Assembly (NCBI GenBank): GCA_963775695.1
Contig: CAVZJU010000009.1
Span: 186,001 to 250,000 of the forward strand
Reading direction: 5' to 3'
Source: DATBLE01 sp963775695
GTDB taxonomy: Bacteria; Actinomycetota; Thermoleophilia; Gaiellales; Gaiellaceae
DNA: 64,000 bases
The translations under genes and the position numbers were made by a program. Of the stretch, positions 25,333-33,664 are shown piece after piece. Under the pieces are notes generated by a model that saw only the letters and a list, made by a program, of their open reading frames with translations, ran no database searches and had not been told where the DNA came from. Each line of letters begins with the position of its first letter. Within the stretch, counting starts at the first letter, position 1.

Positions 25333-25459
25333 CCCCAGGGCGTTGCCCCGGGGCGCCGTCGGCGACACAGCGGTACACGCCGCCCGAGGGCTGGACGAGC
25401 ACGCGGCCGAAGCATGGATCGAGGCGCAGATCGCGCTTCCCGAGGAAACGGGGGACTGA

Positions 25460-25645
25460 ATGGCCCAGAAGAAGTCGCGTCAGACATTCGAGAAGCTGAA
25501 GCGCGAGCAGGCCGTCAAGGAGCGCCGAGCGCGGAAGCAGGAGCGCAAGGAGGCGGCCCGGCTCGCGAAGGCATCCGGCGGATCTCCGGCCGAGCCGCTC
25601 GGGGCCGAAGAAGAAGAACAAGTCGATTCCGGTCAGGGCATCTGA
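25460..25645 (+). CDS. Small highly charged protein
   Basis: 61 residues from ATG 25460, with GGGGGA seven bases upstream. MAQKKSRQTFEKLKREQ and a run of Lys/Arg/Glu heptad-like sequence suggest a helical, nucleic-acid- or ribosome-associated protein; the C-terminus is acidic (EEEEQVDSG). Function unknown, but similar small basic proteins are common next to infA/csp-type genes in actinobacteria as I recall. Confidence 0.7.
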   Translation: MAQKKSRQTFEKLKREQAVKERRARKQERKEAARLAKASGGSPAEPLGAEEEEQVDSGQGI

Positions 25646-25727
25646 GCGAGAGCAGGGCTGGCATGCTCTGCCGCGTGACCGAGGCTGTGGCCGTGACGCC
25701 GTTGCCGGCAGGAGGGGGCGTGTCCCC

Positions 25728-25940
25728 GTGAACAGCCCCGAGCAGAAGAACTACGCCGAGATCGAGCGCCTGGAGGCGTTGCTCGCTGCGCTGCGTGCAA
25801 ACGCCGGGACCGCGCGCGAGACGGAGGCGATCCGCGAGATCGGGCTCGAGATCGCGATCGCCATCCGCGAAGTGGGCGCAATGCTCACCAACGTAGGCTG
25901 GGAACAGTCGTACGCCACGCAGAAGGATCAGGGCGACTGA
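25728..25940 (+). CDS. Small helical hypothetical protein
   Basis: 70 residues from GTG 25728; GGAGG is 12 bases upstream, rather far. The sequence (EIERLEALLAALRANAG, REIGLEIAIAIREVGAML) is amphipathic and probably a helical hairpin. No family recognised. Confidence 0.5.
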   Translation: MNSPEQKNYAEIERLEALLAALRANAGTARETEAIREIGLEIAIAIREVGAMLTNVGWEQSYATQKDQGD

Positions 25941-26019
25941 CGCACCGGCGCCCCGGGCGCTCGAGTGGGATCACGATGGCGGCTATCGCCTTCCAGGCGA
26001 GGTCGGCCGTCTCGGCAGC

Positions 26020-28362
26020 TCAGATCGTCGCGCGGACGTGGGCGACGAGTGCGGCCGCGGTCGGCACGGCCTGCTCGTCCTCGTCGAGGATCGCCCGGAA
26101 CGCCTCCTTGCACCACCGGGCCTTGTCGGCCTCGTCGGCGTCCGCGAGGAGGAGGCCGATCAGGCGCTCGGCGCCGTCGAGACGCCCCCAGAGGTAGTCC
26201 TGCTCCCTGCCCTTGCGGCTGAGGAAGGCGCCGAAGTGATGGCTCTCCGCGCCGACCAGCTTCTTCTTCTGGCCGGGCAGCGACGGCACGGGTATCCGAT
26301 GCGTGTCCCGCGGGCTGACCCGGACGATCTCGACGAAATCGCTCTCGCCGACGTCGCTCAACGCCTGGATCGGGTAGAGGAGCACGTCCCAGAAGGGGAA
26401 CCCGAGGTAGCGGACGAGCAGATCCGACCTGATCTCGTCGTCCCAGCCCTGCGTCATCTGCAGCAGCTCTGAGTAGAGCCCTCCGGTGAAGCCCGACAGG
26501 CGGGCTTTCAGGAACTCCGCCAGAGCGCGCTCGAGGGTGTCGAGGTTCTTGACGTACTCCCGGACGTACTCCGCGATGTCGAACCCGCGCGTCTCCAGGA
26601 ACGTGCGCATGGCGTCGACCGGGAAGCACGAGTTGAAATCGCCGCGCAGCGGGTCGGCGAAGCCCGTGCCGGCCATCGCGTCGCGCAGGGTGCCGATCGC
26701 CGTCCAGAGGCGACCCTTGACCGCGTCGATCTCCGCGCGAGGCGGGTGGCCCGGCTGTCCGGCGGACCCATAGAGCTTGCTCACGCCGTCCTTGACGAAG
26801 CGAAGGCGTCGCGTCGCGTAGGCGAGGTCGAAGTCGAGCAGGAACTGCAGCTGCCGCGCTGACGGCTCGACGTGCGGGTCGAACAGGTGCTGCTGCTCGG
26901 CCCAGGAGCGCAGTGCGCTCCGGGTGAGCAGGGCATGGTTGGAGTCGGACGGCAGGTCGCAGACCGCGCACGCCGTCTGCGCGTAGCGGTCGATGACGCC
27001 GCTGATCTTGAGCCGGACGTAGGTCGCGTAGCTGAACCCGGCGCTATGCCGTGCCTCCTCGTCGAGCCGCTTCTTGATCGCCGCGAGCTCCGGGCTGGCC
27101 GGATCGGTAGGGACGGCGTCGAAGGGGCCGACGATCTCCTTGACACGCGCCGCCACGGTGTCCCAGCTCGTCTCGACGATGTCGGCGATCCGCCGGACAC
27201 GCTGATTCAGGGCCGCCACCTCGACGAGGTCGTCGAGGATCGGCTCCGCGCGGGGGAGCCCGCTCAGCCCGCCGATCGCCGCGGCGATCGTTCCCGGCGC
27301 CGACTGCTCGGCAGCCTTGGCCGCTCCCCCCGGATCCGGCTCGAGATAGAGGAGCCGCCGGTCGACCTCGACGTCGGCGGGACGCTGTCGGATGGCCTGG
27401 ATCGCGGGGCCGAACGGCTTGTTGTCGAGCACGCCTCCGTCGACGAACCAGGTCCACCCGGGCGGGAACTTCGCCAGCTGGTAGTTGCGGAAGAACCGCC
27501 GCTCGAGCTCGGTCAGGTCGACGGGACGGTCGCCGAGCCACTTGGTCAGCTGCTCGAAGCTCACCGGCGGAAAGACGCCGGGGATGCACGACGTGGCGCG
27601 GGCTGCGAAGGTCAATGCGCCGTTCGAGTCGGCACCGAAGTCGTCACGGCCGTCTTCGCCGCCGTAGCGGAAACCGAGCACATGGCGGTGCCGCATGTCG
27701 TGGATCGGGTTGGGGTCGGCGTACGGCACCTGCCGCTCGTAGCCGTAGAAATCCGTGACCGTCACGAAGAGCTCGAGGAGGTGCCGATCAGGCATCAGCG
27801 TTGGCAGCGCCGGCGCGGCCCCTTTCTGCTCCATGCGGTCGAACGCGTCGTAGATCCACTGCGCCATCAGGTCGCCCCTGAACGGCGCGTGCTTGAACGC
27901 TCTCGCCGCGACCCACATCACCTTCAACTTCCGCGGCAGAAAGCTGGGCGCCGCGAGGAGCCCGTCGATGTCTCCGCGCTCGAACCAGAGGTCGCGGAAC
28001 CCGTCGAGCGAGAGGTCGTGGGCGAGCGCCTTCGCCAGGCAGACTCCGTTGATCCCGCCCGCGGACGTTCCCGCGACCACGTCGACGACCACCCGCGTCC
28101 GCACGCCCTCCCCGTCGCGCTCCGCCATCTCGCCGAGCAGCCGCCGGTAGACGTCCTCGCTGACGCTCGGCGACCCGGCGCCACCCGCCGGCGCGTCGAG
28201 GAGCGAAGACGCCCGGACGAGGCGGTGCAGCTCCTTCGTCACTCCGTGCATGTAGATCGCCAGAGACGAGCCGCCGTAGCAGACCAGCGCAAGGCGGAGT
28301 TCCTTCACAGAACCGCTGTCGTGCGACTCCTTCGCGGCGATGTGGGTGTCCGGCGTATCCAA
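26020..28362 (-). CDS. Patatin-like phospholipase with DUF3376-type C-terminus
   Basis: 780 residues, read from TTG 28362; a GTG at codon 19 is another possible start. The patatin domain has the oxyanion region LVCYGGSSLAIYMHGVTKEL, the nucleophile elbow VVAGTSAGGINGV (GxSxG) and the catalytic Asp in FVDGGVLDNKPF. The long C-terminal half (from about residue 420) is the helical region typical of the actinobacterial DUF3376 patatins. The enzyme should hydrolyse acyl chains of lipids; it has no signal peptide and so is probably cytoplasmic. No defence genes flank it. Confidence 0.9.
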   Translation of the reverse strand: MDTPDTHIAAKESHDSGSVKELRLALVCYGGSSLAIYMHGVTKELHRLVRASSLLDAPAGGAGSPSVSEDVYRRLLGEMAERDGEGVRTRVVVDVVAGTSAGGINGVCLAKALAHDLSLDGFRDLWFERGDIDGLLAAPSFLPRKLKVMWVAARAFKHAPFRGDLMAQWIYDAFDRMEQKGAAPALPTLMPDRHLLELFVTVTDFYGYERQVPYADPNPIHDMRHRHVLGFRYGGEDGRDDFGADSNGALTFAARATSCIPGVFPPVSFEQLTKWLGDRPVDLTELERRFFRNYQLAKFPPGWTWFVDGGVLDNKPFGPAIQAIRQRPADVEVDRRLLYLEPDPGGAAKAAEQSAPGTIAAAIGGLSGLPRAEPILDDLVEVAALNQRVRRIADIVETSWDTVAARVKEIVGPFDAVPTDPASPELAAIKKRLDEEARHSAGFSYATYVRLKISGVIDRYAQTACAVCDLPSDSNHALLTRSALRSWAEQQHLFDPHVEPSARQLQFLLDFDLAYATRRLRFVKDGVSKLYGSAGQPGHPPRAEIDAVKGRLWTAIGTLRDAMAGTGFADPLRGDFNSCFPVDAMRTFLETRGFDIAEYVREYVKNLDTLERALAEFLKARLSGFTGGLYSELLQMTQGWDDEIRSDLLVRYLGFPFWDVLLYPIQALSDVGESDFVEIVRVSPRDTHRIPVPSLPGQKKKLVGAESHHFGAFLSRKGREQDYLWGRLDGAERLIGLLLADADEADKARWCKEAFRAILDEDEQAVPTAAALVAHVRATI

Positions 28363-28483
28363 AGGCCCGCCTATCTGTCGTTGAGAAAGACCGGCCGCAG
28401 CGCGGGCAATCTGGCAGACGGCTCTCCGGGCGTCAAGCCGGGCGGGGCCGATCGGCTGGGCAGGCCCCGCCCGACGACAAGTG

Positions 28484-28882
28484 TTACGACGTGGGCTCGA
28501 CGATGATCAGCGAGTTCCGGTCGGGATCGCGCAGCCAGAACATCGGCGGCACCGGATCGCCGTACCGGCTGACTTCGTCGTCCACGTCGACGCCGGCGGC
28601 CTTCAGCGCAGCGTGGTCGGCCTCGACGTCGGAGGTGTCGAGGATGATGCCCGTCTCGGCGCCGCCGGCTCCCTTGCCTTCCGGCGGAGGCGCGAGGGCG
28701 ATGGTCGTCTTGCTGTCGCCGATAGCGACCTCGACCCAGCGCATCCCTGGGCCCATCGGGACGTCGACGACCTTCTCGAAGCCGAGCGTGCCGACGTAGA
28801 AGTCGATCGCGCGGTCGGTGTCCGAGACCGTGACGCAGACGCGGCCGACGGCGTTGACGTTGAGCTTGTTCTCCTTCGCCAT
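28484..28882 (-). CDS. VOC-superfamily (glyoxalase/bleomycin-resistance-like) protein
   Basis: 132 residues from ATG 28882 with GGAGG six bases upstream. One VOC domain: VGRVCVTVSDTDRAIDFYVG, LGFEKVVDVPMG, then FWLRDPDRNSLIIVEP. Metal-ligand positions are less clear than in true glyoxalase I. Possible roles range from metabolite epimerase to antibiotic binding. Confidence 0.88.
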   Translation of the reverse strand: MAKENKLNVNAVGRVCVTVSDTDRAIDFYVGTLGFEKVVDVPMGPGMRWVEVAIGDSKTTIALAPPPEGKGAGGAETGIILDTSDVEADHAALKAAGVDVDDEVSRYGDPVPPMFWLRDPDRNSLIIVEPTS

Positions 28883-29037
28883 GGTGGGCCTCCTGTTCGT
28901 TGGGGTCACGTCCTTGGACCGCGCTGAGCACGAAGAATCATCGGTTCGTGTCGGCCTTGTGAAGGTTCCGTAACGAGGCCCAACCTTCGGTCGCTCCGCG
29001 CGTCCGAGCAGAGAAGGACGCGAACCGGAGGATTCCC

Positions 29038-29217
29038 ATTTCGAGCGACGAGATCATCAGGGTCGAGAAGCACCAGATCGAGCAGTTCGTCGCGCTCGGC
29101 CTGGGACGCTACGAGGCGATTCGGGCGGTCGAGGCGGGCATCGACTGCGTCGCCGTGCAGTCGCTCGTCACCGAGCAGGGCTGTCCGCTCGGCATCGCGC
29201 TCGAGATCGCCCGCTAG
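29038..29217 (+). CDS. Small protein with an apparent ATT start codon
   Basis: 59 codons: ISSDEIIRVEKHQIEQFVAL, then GRYEAIRAVEAGIDCVAVQS and a hydrophobic C-terminal helix ending EIAR. The frame is open from 28963 but has no ATG, GTG or TTG; ATT at 29038 has GGAGG exactly six bases upstream. Composition and codon third-position GC look coding. It converges on the broken YcaQ-like gene, sharing a CTAG for both stops (29214-29217). The use of ATT is inference from spacing. Confidence 0.55.
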   Translation: MSSDEIIRVEKHQIEQFVALGLGRYEAIRAVEAGIDCVAVQSLVTEQGCPLGIALEIAR

Positions 29218-29940
29218 CGCCGGGTCCTCTCGACGGCACCCAGGCCGAGCCACGAGGCCAGGCCCTCGAGCTCATCCTGGATCGCCTTCGTGATCGTGCG
29301 CGTGGACCTCACGTCCTCGTGGATCGCGTTGACCCGCAGCACGGAGGCCTTGCGGTCGGCGGTCGCGTCGAGCTTCCCCACCAGCCGGTCGTGGTGGAGG
29401 ATGGCGTTCCCGACCTTCGCGACCTGCGATCGCGACCTCGCCCCGCATCATCATCATCTCGAGCATCTGGGTGACGTTGCGGTTGTTCGTCCACCCGGTC
29501 GACTTCCACGGCACCACGCAGGTGTCCGGGATGTCGCGTGACGTCATCGGCCCAGACTTCCGCAGCCGCTTCACGATGTCCCGGCGAAAGGGCTCGTTGT
29601 CGCGGATCCAGGCACGCGTCCCGTCCCACGGGGGCCAGTCGGTGGCGCCGGCGAGGTGCAGGGCCAGGTCGCTCATCGGCCGGATGTACGCGTCCAGCTC
29701 GAACAGGGTGCGGTCCTGCTCGAGGGCCTGCTTGACCTGAGCGGGGTCGTAGGTCGAGCCGAGGCGGCTCCAGGCGACGAGATCGGCGCTGGGCGCGATC
29801 GCCGCGGTCGGGTCGATCTGGAGCAGGGTCAGTCGCCGGACGACCTCCAGCAGGTCGCGCGGACGCGGCGCGTCGAGCAGTTGCGCGCGCACGGCGACGC
29901 GCCGGGCCTGCGCCCTGGTCAGCCGGTGAGGAGCGGGCAC
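29214..29940 (-). pseudogene. YcaQ-like winged-helix protein with internal deletion and frameshift
   Basis: From GTG 29940 (AAGGAG nine bases upstream) the frame encodes VPAPHRLTRAQARRVAVRAQ, then LTLLQIDPTAAIAPSADL and up to MRGEVAIAGREGR, the N-terminal two-thirds of YcaQ/AlkZ-type glycosylase-like proteins. The reading then moves frame and resumes with KVGNAILHHDRLVGKLDA and DRKASVLRVNAIHEDV to the stop at 29214-29216, which is the family's C-terminal end. In intact relatives about a hundred residues separate these blocks, so a deletion near 29430 has joined them out of frame. Confidence 0.8.
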
Positions 29941-30117
29941 CTCACACCGCTCCTTCGTCGTAGCGTGGGAGCGCCGAGTTCCTCGGCAGCGTGAGCAGTG
30001 GCAGTGGTTGGCCCAGAGGAAAGGAGCCGTCACCTCGAAGCGAACGCTCCCGCAGAGGCACGAGCCGCGAAGCGGGTGGTCGGGGCTGGGCGGTGTGGCC
30101 ACGTCAGCCGCCCTCAT
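29941..30117 (-). pseudogene. GFA-family protein, N-terminal fragment
   Basis: ATG 30117. About 50 residues show the zinc-binding start of GFA (glutathione-dependent formaldehyde-activating-like) proteins: LRGSCLCGSVRFEVTAPF and NHCHCSRC. The domain normally needs a further 70-80 residues, but after CHCSRCR the sequence goes straight into the leader and start of the YcaQ-like gene, in frame by chance. The rest of the gene has been deleted. Confidence 0.75.
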
Positions 30118-30399
30118 CCGGCTCGGTCGCCGAGACCTCGGCCGGATGCGCTTTCGCGTAGGGATCCCGGGGCGTGCGGTCCTCCGACAACGACTTGCGC
30201 GACTTCACGACGAGCCGCTCGATCGCGTCGGCCAGGTGCACCGGCGCGATGTTGTAGTCGCCCCGCTCCACTCTGGTTCGGTGCGCCTCGAGCAGCACGT
30301 CCGCGTGGCTGAACCCGGCCGGCGGCTCGTCTGCCGGTCGGCGCCGACCAGCGTGATGTGGTGGACGCCCTGGCTCTGGATCTTCCGCACGACGCTCAA
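30104..30399 (-). pseudogene. Ring-cleaving-dioxygenase-like VOC protein, both ends joined by deletion
   Basis: From TTG 30399 the first 28 codons read LSVVRKIQSQGVHHITLVGA then DRQTS, the N-terminus of MhqA/MhqE-type VOC dioxygenases. In the next frame the sequence continues PAGFSHADVLLEAHRTRVER, GDYNIAPVHLADAIERLV and SLSEDRTPRDPY, which is that family's C-terminus. About 200 central residues holding the metal site are missing, with a frame change at the joint near 30315. It is divergent from the esterase at 30437, as in intact mhq-type pairs. Confidence 0.75.
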
Positions 30400-30436
30400 C
30401 CTACCGCCCCGCTAGGCTCGCAGCGGTGGCCCGGAC

Positions 30437-31087
30437 ATGAGCGCTCTCGTCCACCGCGAGCGGCCGGCGGCCGGCGAGCCACTGGGGCTGCTGGTCCTCC
30501 ACCACGGCCGTGGGGCCGACGAGCAGGATCTGCTCGGCCTCGCCGACGTCCTCGACCCGAAGCGCCGCCTGCACGTCGTCACCCCGCGGGCGCCGCTGGC
30601 GATCCCCGGCTGGCCGGGATACCACTGGTACCTCGTCCCGCGCGTCGGTTACCCCGACACGGAGACGTTCCGCGCCGCGTTGGCAGCGCTCGCCGAGCTC
30701 CACGACGAGCTCTGGGAGCGGACCGGCCTGACTCCGGACCGGACTGTCCTCGGCGGCTTCTCGATGGGCTCGGTGATGAGCTACTCGCTCGGACTGCCGG
30801 CCGAGCGCCCGGCTCCGGCCGGCATCCTCGCGTTCTCGGGGTTCGTCCCGGTCGTGGAGGGGTGGGAGCCCCACCTGGCCGATCGCACGACGACCCGTGC
30901 CTTCGTTGCCCACGGCCGCAACGACCCGATCATGGACGTCGCCTTCGCCCGCCGCGCCCGCGAGCTGCTCGAGGCGGGCGGGCTCGACGTCGCCTACCAC
31001 GAGTCCGACGTCGCCCACACGATCGACCCGGCGCACCTCCCCGCGGCAGCGGACTGGCTCTCGAGCGTGATACCCCGGGACGCCTAG
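30437..31087 (+). CDS. Phospholipase/carboxylesterase (MhqD-like alpha/beta hydrolase)
   Basis: 216 residues from ATG 30437. Catalytic triad visible: Ser in LGGFSMGSVMSY, Asp in HGRNDPIMD, His in DVAHTIDPAH. LVLHHGRGADEQDLLGLAD is the usual N-terminal strand with oxyanion residues. In other bacteria this family is often paired with a VOC ring-cleaving dioxygenase in quinone/aromatic detoxification; here that partner (30104-30399) is broken, so the esterase may have lost its pathway. Confidence 0.88.
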   Translation: MSALVHRERPAAGEPLGLLVLHHGRGADEQDLLGLADVLDPKRRLHVVTPRAPLAIPGWPGYHWYLVPRVGYPDTETFRAALAALAELHDELWERTGLTPDRTVLGGFSMGSVMSYSLGLPAERPAPAGILAFSGFVPVVEGWEPHLADRTTTRAFVAHGRNDPIMDVAFARRARELLEAGGLDVAYHESDVAHTIDPAHLPAAADWLSSVIPRDA

Positions 31088-31127
31088 GCCGCTGCCGCAC
31101 CCGCAGGTCCGACGGTCGCCGGCGGCC

Positions 31128-32177
31128 CTAGAGGTCCGCGATCAGCCCGAAGGCCAGGAGGGCGTCGCTGAGCTGGCTGTCCGGGACGAACTCGGCTGAA
31201 TGGGCCCAGAGCCCCTTGATCTGCGTGACCTTGGCGTTCGAGTTCTTCGCCTTGATCTGCTTGTAGAGCTTCCCCGACTGGTTCGTCCCCTGGTTGCCGA
31301 CCACCGTGTCGTGGCTGCTCCAGTAGAGCCTGAGCGGGAACGGAAGCCGGGCGAGCTTGTCGACGTAGTTGAGCGGGCTGCGCTCGTTCCAGAGCGTCTG
31401 CTTGCGCGGGAGCTCGCTGAGGAGCTCGGCGATCGTCATGTGCCGCCTCAGCCTTGCGTTGAAGAAGGTGGCGCTCTGGCGGAAGCCGCGGACCGAGCCC
31501 GGCTTCGCGTTGATCTCCTCGATCATGCGGGCCGCCACCCCGACGGGGTCGGAGCCGTGCGCCGGGGTCAGGTTGCTGAGATAGGCGCACTGTGTGGCGA
31601 GGTCGCAGGTCGAGTCGAAGGCGGCCGCGCCGGCCAGCCTGCCGGTGCCCCCGGAAAGCGACTTGGGGTAGCGGGCGGCGAGCAGCAGCGTTTCCTGTCC
31701 GCCCATGCTGCTGCCGAGTACATAGATTCGCTCGAGGTCGATCCGGAGCCAGGGGAGCGTCGCCGTGACGATCTTCGGCATCCGGGCGAGGTCGTCGATC
31801 CAGCGCTTGTAGCCGTAGGTGAACAGGCTCGGGTCGGGGGCCGGCTGGTCGAAGGGGTTGGTCGCCTTGTCGTGGGCACGGCTGAGCCCGTCCGGGCAGA
31901 TGAGCGCGAACGGGCCGTCGGCGGGCAGGTTCTGCCAGTAGTGGGCCGCGTTCGCCCAGCCGAAGTTGTTGCGCCCGTGGGGCGAGATCACCAGCGGGAG
32001 CGGGCGCGGATGGTGCGTGGGGCCCCAGCCGCTCGGCAGGACGATCACCGCCTCGCGGACGGTCTTGTCGTCCCAGGCCAGGTAGGGAACCGTGTAGGCG
32101 CGAGTGCGCGCGTACGGCCAGTGCGGGTGGTACGGGATGGTCGGGACGAGCTCGTCGAGCGGGATCGGCGGCGGCAT
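31128..32177 (-). CDS. Prolyl-oligopeptidase-like alpha/beta hydrolase
   Basis: 349 residues from ATG 32177, overlapping the M23 gene's stop as ATGA. The core shows LPLVISPHGRNNFGWANAAH, the elbow YVLGSSMGGQETLLLAARYP, and a late His in LWAHSAEF. No signal peptide is evident, but the coupling to a cell-wall peptidase gene and the weak N-terminus leave export open. It may be an esterase or a feruloyl-esterase-like enzyme. Confidence 0.82.
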   Translation of the reverse strand: MPPPIPLDELVPTIPYHPHWPYARTRAYTVPYLAWDDKTVREAVIVLPSGWGPTHHPRPLPLVISPHGRNNFGWANAAHYWQNLPADGPFALICPDGLSRAHDKATNPFDQPAPDPSLFTYGYKRWIDDLARMPKIVTATLPWLRIDLERIYVLGSSMGGQETLLLAARYPKSLSGGTGRLAGAAAFDSTCDLATQCAYLSNLTPAHGSDPVGVAARMIEEINAKPGSVRGFRQSATFFNARLRRHMTIAELLSELPRKQTLWNERSPLNYVDKLARLPFPLRLYWSSHDTVVGNQGTNQSGKLYKQIKAKNSNAKVTQIKGLWAHSAEFVPDSQLSDALLAFGLIADL

Positions 32178-33043
32178 CAGACGTCTCGCGCCTGGTTGAC
32201 GAGGTCGAGGACGAGATGGCCCCGGGAGGCGTTGCCGCGGATGTCGGCCGCCTCCACGTCGAGCCGGTAGTCGCCGTCGGGGAACGGGCTCGTGTCGAAA
32301 CCCCGCGCGACCCAGAAGCGGAAGAGCCCCGGCTTGTTCGGCTTGTTCTGGCGCGTCCCGGGCGCGTAGACGTTGCCGAAGTGCACGTCGCTGGCAGGCT
32401 TGCCGGCGATCTTCGGGACGAACGAGCGGCGGAAGTCCGACGAGATCCGCCAGGGGACGTAGGCATGAGCGTTGCGGACGAGGCGCCAGCGCACCAGCGC
32501 AGGTGTGACCGGCATGCCGTGCCACGCCGTCTGCGGCGCCGAGATCGGCGGCCGGTCGAACGTCTCCACGATCAGGTCGATGCGGCCGTAGATCTCGTCC
32601 AGCGGGCGCGAGCAGAGGATCCGCGAGACGACCGGTTCTCCGTAATCCTCGAACGGCGTCATCGCACCCGGTCGCAGCGGGTTCCAGTACGCGTCTCCGC
32701 GACGCTCCGCGAGGTGCACATGGCCCCAGGTCTTCGCGATGTGTCCGAGGAGTGCTCCCTTGCGAACCCGTGCGCCGTCGGCCACCGCGGGCACGACGTG
32801 CCAGTACGCGTGCTCGCGCGCACCCTCGACCTCCACGACGGTGATGTTCTCGCCGTCGATCGAGATGCGACCGCCCTTGACGGCGTAGACGGCGGTGCCG
32901 TCGAGGGCGCTGACGTCCACCCCGAAGTGGAAGGACTTGCCGCCGCCGTCCCCGATACGCGGGTCCCCGAACAGGCCGCGCACGGGGTGCTGCCGGTCGA
33001 ACGGCTTGATCGGCCACGGGTGAGCGTCTCCGCTCGGCGACAC
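32177..33043 (-). CDS. M23 (LytM-type) peptidase-like protein
   Basis: About 288 residues. The LytM core is GKSFHFGVDVSALDGTAVYAV (HxxxD) and GHIAKTWGHVHLAE (HxH), with a lysostaphin-type b-sheet between. The C-terminal 120 residues form an all-b domain (DVEAADIRGNASRGH) like a carbohydrate- or FN3-type module. The start is uncertain: I use GTG 33043 since upstream the frame turns into non-protein-like sequence; no signal peptide is seen with this start. Hydrolysis of peptidoglycan or a related peptide is likely. Confidence 0.7.
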   Translation of the reverse strand: MSPSGDAHPWPIKPFDRQHPVRGLFGDPRIGDGGGKSFHFGVDVSALDGTAVYAVKGGRISIDGENITVVEVEGAREHAYWHVVPAVADGARVRKGALLGHIAKTWGHVHLAERRGDAYWNPLRPGAMTPFEDYGEPVVSRILCSRPLDEIYGRIDLIVETFDRPPISAPQTAWHGMPVTPALVRWRLVRNAHAYVPWRISSDFRRSFVPKIAGKPASDVHFGNVYAPGTRQNKPNKPGLFRFWVARGFDTSPFPDGDYRLDVEAADIRGNASRGHLVLDLVNQARDV

Positions 33044-33166
33044 GAGCCAGGAACGGTAACGGCTCTCGGTTCTGCGTGCGGCCCGCCGGGTTGACAGCCC
33101 CCAACGGCGAGAAGAAGGATCGCGCTGGCCGGGGTCGCCGGCAACCGTCGACGGAGGGGGCGTCCG

Positions 33167-33664
33167 ATGCCACCAGGTGAACTGATCTCGGCTGCGGAGC
33201 ATCTGAGGACGAAGGTGCGCGCGTACAGGGTCGCGCACCTCGCGGCGGGCGACCACCTGCGCGCGTTCCACTACCTCCTGGGCTTCGCTCTGATCGCCAT
33301 GTCCGCCCTGGTCTCGGGCTCCGTGCTGCAGTCGACCGAGGGGAACCCGAGCAAGTCGCTGACGCTGACGACCGGCATCCTCTCGACCCTGGTGGTCATC
33401 CTCACGGCGATCCAGACCACCTTCAAGCTGGGCGAGCGCGGAGAAGCGCACCGGAGCGCGGCAGACGGCTTCGGCCGCATCGACCGCAGGCTGGAGATCT
33501 TCGTCCACCGCAACCACCCCGACCTCCCGAAGGCGTGGGACGAGCTCGGCGCGATCTCCGTGCGGCTGCTTGTTTCTGCCGCGACGGCTCTGGGTCAGTC
33601 CGCTCGCGGGAACCCGGCCGTGCTCAGCACATGCCCGCCGGCGAGGATCGTCATCGCCTCGTAG
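33167..33664 (+). CDS. SLATT-like two-transmembrane protein
   Basis: 165 residues from ATG 33167 with GGAGGGGG upstream. Two adjacent membrane helices (YLLGFALIAMSALVSGSVL and LTTGILSTLVVILTAIQTTF) are followed by HRSAADGFGRIDRRLEIF, the pattern of SLATT-domain proteins, which are often pore-type effectors in nucleotide-signalling defence. Here there is no nucleotidyltransferase or SLOG gene beside it, so a defence role is not supported by context. Its last 70 bases overlap the ApbE gene on the other strand. Confidence 0.65.
   Translation: MPPGELISAAEHLRTKVRAYRVAHLAAGDHLRAFHYLLGFALIAMSALVSGSVLQSTEGNPSKSLTLTTGILSTLVVILTAIQTTFKLGERGEAHRSAADGFGRIDRRLEIFVHRNHPDLPKAWDELGAISVRLLVSAATALGQSARGNPAVLSTCPPARIVIAS

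Noticed and set aside
33044..33517. N-terminal extension of the M23 peptidase gene to 33517
   Set aside because: The extra residues are antisense to the SLATT-like gene and not protein-like; no signal peptide is gained.
26020..33664. A CBASS-like defence system made of the patatin and SLATT-like genes
   Set aside because: They are 5 kb apart on opposite strands with metabolic and broken genes between, and there is no nucleotidyltransferase.
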